Program-made: the position numbers and the translations under genes
Assembly: GCA_029962745.1 (NCBI GenBank)
Contig: CM057167.1
Location: forward strand, 24,962,642-25,026,641
Length of the DNA stretch: 64,000 bases
Direction: 5' to 3'
From: Echinometra lucunter
Lineage: Eukaryota; Echinodermata; Echinoidea; Camarodonta; Echinometridae
Shown: positions 46,815 to 57,400 of the stretch, piece by piece
Numbering within the stretch: position 1 is the stretch's first letter
Layout: the number at the start of each line of letters is the position of its first letter
Notes under the pieces: generated by a model
Told to the model about the DNA's origin: nothing
The model's database searches: none
What the model saw: the letters and a program-made list of their open reading frames with translations, nothing else

Positions 46815-47398
46815 TATTTGTCACAACATAACATGGCATTAGTGGGATGAGTGAACACAGTGAACAACGGTGCCTCTATCGCTTGAATTCTAAATAGTTT
46901 ACTACCAGCCACCAAAGTGGAGTCTGTATCACAAGTTTTAGATTTACCATGTATCATGGCTTCTCAATATAGTGTTGTTGTTGTTGTTGTTGTTTTGGTT
47001 TTGGTGTTATATTTGTAATATTAGGCTGAATTCAAGTCACTGCCTTTTAATATTACCATTACAAATGGAAATGTCGTACTTTGTCTGGAGGTTGTTGTGT
47101 AAACTTTTTGTTGTGTACTATGCTATGTTGTAATAGGTACGGTATATCATCATTGATGTGTGAATGAGAAATTTCTCCTTTTCTGTTGAAATGGGTATCA
47201 AATACACAAATGAAATGTACGAGAATTCATTGAACCGTGAAAGTATTGTTTTTGTAAGCATATGCATTCATTACCTTTTTGAAAGTTGTTGTTTGTATCA
47301 TGTAAATGGATTTGACTACCCTTGTATTTGCATTTATATGTTGCAAAGTACATTAATAGAAATAATTTATAGTAGAGATGAAATAGTCCTGTTTATTC
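46815..47398. other. no gene seen
   Basis: Short (TTG)n run at about 46975-46994; AT-rich sequence otherwise. The frame at 47164-47415 (83 codons) has no recognisable family. Confidence 0.5.
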
Positions 47399-47402
47399 TT
47401 AA

Positions 47403-47892
47403 AGGCATTGGTTAACATTGTTATGATTTAAAAAAAAATCTTGGTTTGTTACTTGAAAATGGGATAAACATAAGGGTTATAGTGTAAAAATACCAGTCTG
47501 AAAGTTTCAAAGTATAATATCCACAAGACGTATTTTTAAATATCAAAAATGTGAACCAATGTTTGAAAAATATACGAGGGTTGGTTGCACAGAATAGACA
47601 TAAGAGAGTGCGCATGCGCGTATGACTCACCTTACCGCACTGTGTGTATTGGCGTATCACGCGGCGGGAGGCACAGAACGGCATTTTCAAATTCAAGCAA
47701 AGTAGTCCTCTTAGTGATTGTCTCGTGAGACGAAGGATAATAAAATTGCCGTTTGCGTCTAACTTACACTTTTTCATTTCAAATTATGGTTGGTTTCAGG
47801 GTTTTTTAGTACAAATACAAGTACTCATACACATGTTTTATCTTAGTTTGAGAATTTTTTAAATCAGCTTCTCACAAAGTTAGCCAATGCCT
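47403..47892. mobile_element. Kolobok-like MITE, 490 bp
   Basis: AGGCATTGGTTAAC at the left, GTTAGCCAATGCCT at the right, TTAA on both sides (47399-47402, 47893-47896). TTAA with purine-rich AGG termini fits Kolobok; piggyBac is the alternative. Confidence 0.75.
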
Positions 47893-47896
47893 TTAA

Positions 47897-48539
47897 CTTA
47901 TTTATTGATTGATTTATTATGTTTTTCTTACTTATACGAAAACTACCAGTAATTGCCAAGTGTCTTTAAGCCACTGCACACACTGCACATTATACGATAC
48001 AATTGTGACCAGATTATAGAAGAAATCGTATTTTTCCATTAACGTATGAAATTTCAAACAAGCAAAATTAAGCTGAGTGAGGTCCAGGATAATGATAGGA
48101 ATACCAATCGAAATTTTGGTTCACTGCGAGCATTTCAGTCTAAGTAATGGCAAAATCGGCTTCCAGTCGTAACAATCACAAAACATGCACAAAACTGCAT
48201 GACGTCACTACAATTCACAATCAATTTCTTCTTTTGTTCTCCAAGAAGGCTCACAATAGCCCAGAGTTTCAAATTTTAGAATTCACCTATTTAAAACTTT
48301 GATCATTAAGATTTAAAATGTGTGAAATTGCATCTAAAAGTGCTATAACAAAATTTTTAAAAATCGGATCACAGACTGATCGTATAGTATGCGATGGGCT
48401 TTGGGAATACATATTGATATGTAATTGAAATAATGATTGATAAATATGAGAAGAAATGATTCAACCACTCGTACCAGAGTGTAAGCAGTGGAAACAGAAA
48501 TCAGAGAAAGATTAGTGAATGTTTGACTGAGACTGCACA
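47897..48539. other. no gene seen
   Basis: AT-rich sequence without open frames of interest. Confidence 0.5.
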
Positions 48540-48542
48540 TAA

Positions 48543-49237
48543 TGGCCCATATTCACAAAGGTGAACTACTAGCAAGTTAAACCATGGTTTAAATCGGTCT
48601 AGCTATGGGTAGCCAAATGTAACACAAAAATGAACAGTAGATGTTCATTTTATCAGCATTTTTGGTACTATCAAAAACTGCCTGGGAATGAAAAGTACAA
48701 TAGTTTTCTTGACCATTAACCCATTCGTGACAGAGGGTCCACATTATGTGGTTTGGTTTAATAACTTTTAATACAAAGCCCTAAAAATCATGCCAAATAC
48801 ATAAGCAGAAAGAGCAAAAAATTCTACATTTACTGTGCCCATTTTGGTTGCATCAATATTTGTTGTTTGATGCTGAAATTTTTTTTAAAGGAAAATAAGC
48901 ATTAAAATCCTTAAATTGGCAATGCGATGAAAATGTTAAAATTACTGTTTTTTCCTGCAAATTGGCAACTTTATGACTTCTCATCATTCATTCTGTCAAT
49001 TTATATTCATTTCAGATACATGATGTTTTATAAGAAAAATGTAGCAATAAAAGAAAAATGTTGGTGTTACCAATTTGAAGAATAAAAGCTGATCAAATTA
49101 GGCTTTAAATAATTCCTGTCATGAATGGGTTAAAGCATGAACATAACAGAGTTGTCATATCTGGCTACCCATAGTTAAGCCACCGTGACAGATTTAAACC
49201 ATGGTTTAACTTAGAACACTTTTGTGAATACGGGCCA
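48543..49237. mobile_element. MITE with TAA duplication, host of a nested insertion
   Basis: TGGCCCATATTCACAAAGGT at the left and inverted CTTTTGTGAATACGGGCCA at the right, with long imperfect arms sharing TTAAACCATGGTTTAAAT and CTATGGGTAGCCA. TAA lies at 48540-48542 and 49238-49240, as for PIF/Harbinger. A piggyBac-like MITE sits in the centre. Related remnants with CCATGGTTTA are seen near 25170-25330 and 35235-35305. Confidence 0.8.
48720..49129 (-). mobile_element. piggyBac-like MITE, copy 3 (nested)
   Basis: CCCATTCGTGACAG to CATGAATGGG with TTAA at 48716-48719 and 49130-49133. It is inserted inside the TAA-flanked MITE. Confidence 0.92.
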
Positions 49238-49240
49238 TAA

Positions 49241-49771
49241 AGACCACTATGAACTTTCAAAATTTGAGGTCATTAGTAACAATTAGGACAGAAATAATAC
49301 ACTGTGTGTATTTTTTTTTTCAATGCATTCTTTGTAAAACAACAAAAATCAGCAGGCACATAAATATGTTCAAATAATAAAATCAGAAAGTATCATTAAA
49401 TATTTTCTTAGTAAAATGGCATGTATAAATAGATTTTCATTTGAAAAATATACAAGTATGTTCAATTCATTAGATTTTGCATCTAAAAAGAAAGAGTATC
49501 TAAAATATACAAGAAGCGTGCCAATGTATACATACAAAAACAAAAATCATGAATAACATTTAGAAATCATTTTCATCTTCAATAACAAGTGACTATGGTC
49601 ATCTGCTATCAACATATCCCACTTCAGGAAGAAAATAAAACACAAGTACATAACATATGTACAGACATTTTCCCTTCTTTAAAAAATCAGAAATGATTTT
49701 GCATCTAAAAATAGAGTCAAATATTTTTTCTATTCTTGAATGCTAAAATACTTGAGTACATAAAAATATAT
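49241..49771. other. no gene seen
   Basis: AT-rich sequence with many in-frame stops. Confidence 0.5.
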
Positions 49772-50847
49772 GCAGCAATGGAAATGCACATTCTGCTAAA
49801 ATTTTTTCAGCAGAATGTTTTTTTTTTTTGTACTTCATGCCCGGGGGGGTCACTACCATTGAAGAGTGGACAGCATCCGCGAGAATCGTCCTTCAAAAAG
49901 CACCCTAAACGAGGATTCAAGGGCAGGCCGCTAGGACACCCTAAACACGGCATTTGGGCAGATGTCCCAGATTTGCACACCCTATACCCTAAACGAGGAT
50001 ATTCCTATTTTCATACCTTGAGAGTGATAGTGGGGTCCATTGAAAGTTTGGAGCCTTTTTTATCTCGAGATAATTCACTGTCTCATTAATCCCCATTATG
50101 TTTTACACAGGCGTTATAGGATTTTCCGTGGCAGGGGTCTTGTTACAGTCAGTCCAGCAGTCGGTGCAAATTACATACCCTTTTTGCGTTTTAGATTATC
50201 ATGATTTAGGGGGCTTTTTTTCAATTTTTGGCATTTTTTACACTCTATTCGCGTTCCGCGCCTACCCCTGAAAAAATACCCTTTTTCCGCGTTTTTTTTC
50301 TCGCGGATGCTGTCCATTCTTCAATGGAAGTGACCCCCCCGGGACTTCATGGCAACCTCAAGTCCACATGCACACCTGAAAAACCACCCGAGGTTGGGAC
50401 ACTCGATGTCAAGACACCTCAAGTCGAAAACAGGACTTAGAAAATTTTTGAGCAAAATAGAGCCCGTACTATACTGTATACATGTCGGTGCAGGTGCGGA
50501 CTATCGTACTTGATGGCAACCTCAAGTCGACATGCACACCTGAGAAACCACCTGAGGTCGAGACACCTCACGTCGACAACGGGACTTTGGATATTTTCGA
50601 GCAAAATAGAGTCCGTACGTATGGGTGCCTGATATACCGGCCTGCATGTTATTGAACTTTATTGTAAAATATAATCTGTTCAACCTCTCTAGCTGTCGCC
50701 GTATCATATCACACCTCTTTATTTTTATTTAGAATAGTTTGGGTTTGGGTTGGTAAATAAATCGGAGGATGGTTGTCGACTTGAGGTGTCTCGACCTCAA
50801 GTGTCCCAACCTCAGGTGGTTTTTCAGGTGTGAATTTCCATTGCTGC
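49772..50847. mobile_element. composite repeat: host element of a hAT-like MITE
   Basis: GCAGCAATGGAAAT at 49772 is inverted at about 50834-50847. Between them are two direct copies of a segment with CACACCTGA.AAACCACC and GACACCTCA (about 50352-50450, 50515-50615) and an inverted copy at about 50765-50830. A MITE (49840-50343) splits it. Boundaries are tentative because no clear target duplication was found. Confidence 0.5.
49840..50343. mobile_element. hAT-like MITE, 504 bp
   Basis: CCCGGGGGGGTCACTACCAT at the left and inverted TGGAAGTGACCCCCCCGGG at the right, with GACAGCATCCGCGAGAA also shared. Perfect 8-bp duplication ACTTCATG at 49832-49839 and 50344-50351. Confidence 0.92.
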
Positions 50848-51035
50848 AAAAATTTATACATATATAATTCATACTACAAACATACACACTGGTACAGATA
50901 CCTTATCTCAGATCTCCAGAAAACAACAGTTACATAAACACATTTCAGTTTTATGAATGAAAAATAATTAAGTATTTTGTATAATCAGTAAACTGGCTAC
51001 GAGTTTCATTTCCCCAAATCTCCTCAGTCTCTCAT

Positions 51036-51201
51036 GGGTGCCGTTGCATAAAAACTTGCTATATTATAGTAACTTTGTCATCAATAGTAACTACCATGGT
51101 AACGTTGCTCAACAGCCAATCAAAATCCAGTGCATGTATTCCATGAAAGTTACCATTGATAGCAAAATTACTATAATAGCAAGTTTTATGCAACAGCACC
51201 C
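51036..51201. mobile_element. 166-bp palindromic mini-element
   Basis: GGGTGCCGTTGCATAAAAAC at the left, inverted GTTTTATGCAACAGCACCC at the right. The arms of about 55 bp share ACTTGCTAT and ATAGTAA. No obvious target duplication was found. Confidence 0.75.
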
Positions 51202-51548
51202 TGCTATTTCTGTCTTTTATTCACGAAAGCATAGCAGAATTTTATCTTCATCAATTGCAATCCCCCCCCCCCCCCCCCTCAAAGACAAATACATAGATTG
51301 CTTTAACACATAGCAACACGTTCTTTGGTGACTGTTCTTGTTAAGAAAAAGGCATTTTACTGTACTTTCAAGGCCGTAAAAAGTTTGGACGGAATATAGC
51401 ATACGTGTACAAATCTTTGGTGTTTAGATGTGAATTGGGAATCCAGCTGGTCTAAGTTGTAGTAACTTCATTGCAGACTTTCAACAAATCAACTTCAGGA
51501 AATTTCAACATCTGTATACCCCACTGTATTGTTTACAGAAAGCATTTT

Positions 51549-52290
51549 TAGCTCATCCAGCCTGAATTGGCCAGATGAGCTTATGCCATGGCGTGGCGTC
51601 CGTCGTCCGGTGTCTGGTGTCTGGTGTCCGTCATCCGTCGTCCGTCCACAATTTCAAAATGCTTCTTCTTCGTCATTTCTTGTCAGATTTCAATTCCTTC
51701 TGCTTTATATGATAGCACTAAGTGGGGGATTCGAAACTTCTGCACAGAATTTTGAAACTCATTAAATATGCGCATTTTTTGAAAATTGCAAAAAATGCTC
51801 CTCCTTCATTTGTCGACCGATTTTGATTTTTTTTGTTCCATCTGGTAGAGCTATGTGAGGTACACCAGACTTCTACACAGAATTTTGAAATTTGGTCTGA
51901 AAAATTATTTATGCTAATGTATGCAAAATTTCGAAAATCGCAAAAAAAGGTTCTTCTCCTTCATTTGTCGACCGATTTTGATTTTTTTGGTTTCATCTGA
52001 TAGAGCTACATGAGGTACACGGAATTTTGAAACTCTGTCTCAAAATTTATTTATGCTAATTTATGCAAAATTCATTCAAAAAATCACAAAAACATGCTTC
52101 ACCTTCATTTGTCGGCCTATTTTGATTTTTAGTGTTACATCTAGTAGAGCTGCATGACGCACACAGAACTTCTACACAGGATTTTAAAATTTTGTCTAGA
52201 AAATCATTTATGCTAATCTATTCATCACAGTGTCAACTTGGTGAAAATTAAAAATTGCACGAATTTCTGTGCCGGATGCCAGATGAGCAC
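51549..52290. repeat. element with CCGTCGTCC start and ~150-bp internal repeats
   Basis: Begins near TTAGCTCATCCAGCC..CCAGATGAGC and GGCGTCCGTCGTCCGG. It then has four imperfect units with CCTTCATTTGTCGACCGATT, TAGAGCTA and CTTCTACACAGAATTTTGAA, and ends near GCCAGATGAGC. The layout, GTCCGTC run then tandem units, recalls 34202-34707. Confidence 0.7.
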
Positions 52291-52618
52291 CACATCATTG
52301 ATGTGTTCGTTAGATGATGTCATATGTCAGTGTCATATCTGTACATTTAAATAGATTATTCATGAGGCTACTGAAATTCCCCTTGGGCTTACTTAAAGAG
52401 TCTTTGCAAACTGTGTCCAGGGCATTTCAGAAGAGAAATTAAATCACCAAACTGACCTTAGCCGCATTTCCCATTCATGCACCAGACTTTCAGCACCTAA
52501 TGAGACATTGTACATCAATACTTTCGGGAAATCCTCATAATATTTTAGCAAGCTAATGAGATTTCATGTATATGTAATTGGATGCCCAAAATTAATATCG
52601 GTGGGATGTTAAGTTTAA

Positions 52619-53022
52619 CCCATTCGTGACAGAGGTCCACATTTTGTGGTTTGGCCTAATATCTTTTGATGCAAAGCCCTAAAATTCATACCAAATACAT
52701 GAGCAGAAAGAGCAAAAAATTCTACACAAACTGTGCCCATTTTGGTTGCGTCAATATTTGTTGATTGATGCTGACATTTTTTTAAAGGAAAATAAGCATT
52801 AAAATCCTTAAATTGGCAATGTGATAGAAAGTTTAAAATCACCATTTTCCCCTGCAAATTGGCAACTTTTTGACTTCTCATCATACATTCTGTAAATTTA
52901 TATTTATTCAGATACATGTTTTATAAGAAAAATGTTGCAATAAAAGAAAAATATTAGTGATGCCAATTTGAAGAATAAAAGCTGATCAAATTAGGCTTTA
53001 GATAATTCCTGTCACGAATGGG
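52619..53022 (-). mobile_element. piggyBac-like MITE, copy 4
   Basis: CCCATTCGTGACAG to CTGTCACGAATGGG with TTAA at 52615-52618 and 53023-53026. Confidence 0.92.
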
Positions 53023-53026
53023 TTAA

Positions 53027-53832
53027 ATACTGTCACACTGGAATTGATATTGGTGGGATAAACACTTATCAAGACTGCCATAGTGGAAATTGATACTAAC
53101 GGGATGTAAACCTATAAATATCACCAAATGATCACTAGTGTCAACTTTACAAAAGCAATACAGGAAGATCAGAGTCTTGGCAAGAATTACGAAAGTCATA
53201 AGATAAAAATAATATATACAATATTGGCTATGTGATTACAAATCTAACAAATTCTTCCACTTATGAATTGTGCAAGAAAATATTCTGACTCGGAGCCAGC
53301 CAGTTGTTAACTCTGAGAAAAATTAAAGCCAACATCCATCTGACTGTATTAAGATTTGCAACTGCAGGTGACACAATACAAATGTATAGACTAATCCCAC
53401 CTTTTCATGCAAACTCATTATTTTTCAAAAAACTGCACCATTTAGTTCATATTTGCTTTGATATGATAAAGCTCTTGCCTTGACTACTTCAAACATGAAA
53501 AGTCATATTCTCTACAAAGGACATTCTGACCATGCTAGGTGTTTTCTTAAGGGCTTGTTAAATAACAAAACAGAGTTTCTCTCGTCTTTATTACATTACA
53601 AAGGTGCCAGTGCCACACATAAATCATTTTCATCTTCCATTTGATTGGTTTGCATTCAGTAATCTAGAATAAGTAATCTTAAATCCCTAGGACTGGGAAA
53701 AATATCCTTTAGTAAGAAATCAAGCTGAGTGCAAAAAATTGTTTTGAAATATGAATAATTTCCAGATATGACATCCTAGATTAATGACAGCCAATTGGCA
53801 AATGAATAAGTTACGTGTGAGGCCTGGCAAGT
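53027..53832. other. no gene seen
   Basis: AT-rich. It could include the 3' UTR of the CCDC89 homologue (stop at 54496); an inverted AATAAA occurs near 53586 but was not confirmed as its end. Confidence 0.4.
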
Positions 53833-53838
53833 AAATTC

Positions 53839-54179
53839 CAGGGTTCATACGGGTCAGGGAATTTCTGGAAAGTCAAGGAACTGGAAATTCTTTTTACCAG
53901 AAGCAAAAAGTCAGGGAAAGTCAGGGAATTTGTCAATTTCTTCTGGAAAGTCATGGAAAATCATTTATTCAAGATATTTTTCATGTAAATAAATTTGCGC
54001 TCCGGCCAGCCCTGCATTCATGGCACTCAGATCAGCTTTGAAACTCTTTTAATCAGTGTGCTTCTTATGTAAGTTTTGCATCACATGTGATCGATGAGCC
54101 ATGGAAATTTGCATTTTTCTGCCCTGGAAAGTCATGGAAAGTCATGGAATTTTGAAAATGTATAAGTGTATGAACCCTG
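53839..54179 (+). mobile_element. CAGGGTTC-family MITE, copy at 53.8 kb
   Basis: CAGGGTTCATACGGGTCAGG to GTATGAACCCTG; flanking AAATTC at 53833-53838 and 54180-54185. The interior matches 37075 and 39691 closely. Confidence 0.9.
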
Positions 54180-54495
54180 AAATTCCCTCGTGTCAAGACT
54201 AAAATGAATGATAACTGTGTGTCCATGAATTTGTACCATTCTCTTAGACACCAACATGCAGGGTGCAGTTGAGGTAAATGGCAAATAGCTAGTCTTCATT
54301 TGGCATTCCTTTCAGATAATTACACTAAAATCCATCAAAAAGCACGGGTGGAACATCTTCATGTCTTACACATGTATCGTTTGATACAAGAAGAGCAAGA
54401 ATTAGCTTTTTTTCAACAGATTTCTTTCCAATTTCCAGTCTTCTAACAGAACTAGGTACATGTATCTGTCATATGCTTTTCACCTCTGGTGATGA

Positions 54496-57400
54496 TCATG
54501 AGACTAGATTCCTGAGTTGTGAATTGAGTGTCTTTTCCTTTGCTAATAAGTTTGCGCTGTGTTTCTTGTATGCTGCATACTCCTGTATAGAGGGAGGCAA
54601 AATAAAGTCAGTGCTGAAATAAGATATGCAAAAATTAGAGAGACTGAAATAGGCATTTTCTCAAGAATATAATCATGTTCAGCAAAGGTAAAGATATTAT
54701 TCAGTGCAAGTGTTGGTATGATGGTAATAATTATAATATTATTTCTAACGCACACATATCAATCCCAAGGGATGCTCAAGGCGCCTAACAAACATACATA
54801 TAATATGAAAAAGATAAGAAAATAAACATAGTAAATTAACTGATAAATATTGTTGTGAAATGTATTACATAAATTAACCAAAACATTCTGACATGAGATA
54901 TGTTTTCAAGCTTTTTTGGAACAATTTGTAGGTAGGTGACAATTTAATTGAATGGGGCAAAGAGTTCCATAAGCGGGGTGAGGTAGCAGCAAATGATCTG
55001 TCACCCCATTAATCTTAGTTCTTTGGGTTTTAAGGAGTTGGAGGAGCGGAGACCTGCACGAGTAGCTGAAGAGGGATGAAGGAGGGAGGAAATATAGGAA
55101 GGGCCAAGGTTATCTTTTCATCCAGAAGAATGAAATTGACTCCCTAACATTAAACAAAAAATAATATTTTCCTTTGGAATTACCAGTATATTCCTGCTCA
55201 AATCCTATCCATGTGGCAATACCCATACAGTGTACCAAAAAATCAAATTACTGCATATATGATAAATAAACAAACAAACAAACAAATGAATTAACAATCT
55301 TACCATTTTAAGACCCGAAAGCTCCGTCTCGGCTTCATCTCTTTCCTCTTTTAACCTGATCACTTGTAGATTGGTGGAAACTAGAGCAGCCTCTCTCCTA
55401 CAAAAGCAATCAGTTTGAGAAAAGACTTTATTTCAGAGCCTATAATTTCAGGAATGCATTTAGAGGAGAATGAAACCCTGGGGAAACATGCATTTTAATG
55501 AAAAAAGGATAGAAAGAAGCAATTTTTAAACAGTTCAATCAAAATCAGTTCAAAAATGAGAAAGAAATATCATGGAAAAGTGTATTTGACACAACATATG
55601 TTGAGTTCACAATGAGACAAGCAGCATCTTTAGAGACTTGAATGTATATTTTCATGAATATGAACTTCACACAAATCATCAAACATATAGACTGATCTGG
55701 CTTATCGTTGAGGGCAGCAGATGATTAGCCATTACTGCAGTGTCCTGCCATAGGGTTACATACAACAATGCAGGGCAGCTGAATGCAGCGTGCAAAGATT
55801 AGACTATAAGGGGGATAACACAGTAATGGCACGCCGCCGACCCCGCCGGCCGTCTCACCCCTCTACGTCCGCATATCCGCCCACAAAGAGCGCCACCACC
55901 GACAGCCGTTCACCACACCGCCGACCCTGCCAGCTGTCTCACTCCTCTACGTCCGCATATCCCCCTCAAGTACTCCGACACGCCTAGCGAACACTCACTC
56001 CTGAAGACGGACAGTCAAGCTGCCCGAAACGTTGAGTCTTCTCTCTAGTCTTCTTACCTCTCGCCGACTCAAGCCTCCTCATCTCTTCACCAACTCAATC
56101 CTCTCACCTCTTCTGGTTTACAGTCCTTTTTAGGACTTCACCCAGTTCTCGAAAGATACTCTGCCCTCCAACTTTCCTACTTTCTCGCCTCTCTATTTCA
56201 CCTCCATCTCGATCCACTTTATCTATAGTCCCTTAGGATTTACCACATGGTGAACCGTAAACCCTTTCTACGAATACAGTAATGGCACTGCCCAAAATTT
56301 GATTTTCGGATCGGTCTATAGAATTTTCAACATAATAATTACAAAAATTAATCACATACAGCAGTGCTGCAATGAAAGCATGAAGCTTGACGTGCTTGCA
56401 GTCTTGGTTAAATCTTTCAATCACGGTATCTCTTAATCATGTCTGAATATAATAATTTTACAATACTTACTCAAATTTTTCTTCCATTTTCTGAAGAGCT
56501 TTTTCTGCTTCTTTTACCTTGTCCATCATCTGTTTGATTTCTCGCTGCTTGTCCTATGAAATTAGTCAAGCATAAAAATAATCCATGCAACTGAATGGAG
56601 CTTCACTTTTTCGACGAATGATGCTATGCTATTTTTAACTGCATAAAGCTAATAAATTCAAGTTGCTGCTGCCATTTGAAGGTTTAATAGAGACACATTC
56701 CTCCTTTGAAATATAATTTAGATATAAAACATGACGTGAAAGGAAAACTTATCAAAGAATAGTCATTTCAATGCATATAAACTTTCAAATTACTGGTTAA
56801 TCCTCCATATCATTCATGACACATGCATTAAAAACTACCAAGTTACTGCTCTGAAAAATGGTGGAAAAAAGGAATTTTTTTCTGAAAAATACATGCATGT
56901 ACATGTACAATGTATTTGAATAAACAAAAAGCATTATAAAAGGCTCAAAAGCTTGGAATCTCTGAATTCAAAAAATAAACAAAACAATATGATTTCAAAC
57001 TATTCAAAGGGCTGTGTCGACTAATTGGTGGATTTGAGCCAGCAAGTCACTTATGATTAGGGACCTAACACACCACAAATCAGCTGTGCTATCCTAATTT
57101 GTGCTATCCAGAAAGACCTTGAGTACACCTCGTGTTTCTTCGTAGATTAGACCTGAGATCCTCTTGATGCCACCCCTTCTTGCAAGTCGACAAATGGCTG
57201 GCTTGGTGATGCTATCATAACTATCTTAACTTCATAACTCTGCATTATTCTTCGCTTCAAAAAGTAATTTCATTTTACCTGAATTAGTTTCCCTCTCTGC
57301 ATTGAAAGATCTAAGAATTCCTGTCTCTCCTTGCTCAGTTTCTCCATCTTCAAGCTATTTGTCGATTCTGTAGCCATCTTACCGTCCCTCTCTTGCTTGA

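Noticed and set aside
55790..55987. 65-codon Pro/Arg-rich frame
   Set aside because: It spans the border and internal repeat of the retroelement-like insertion; no family was recognised.
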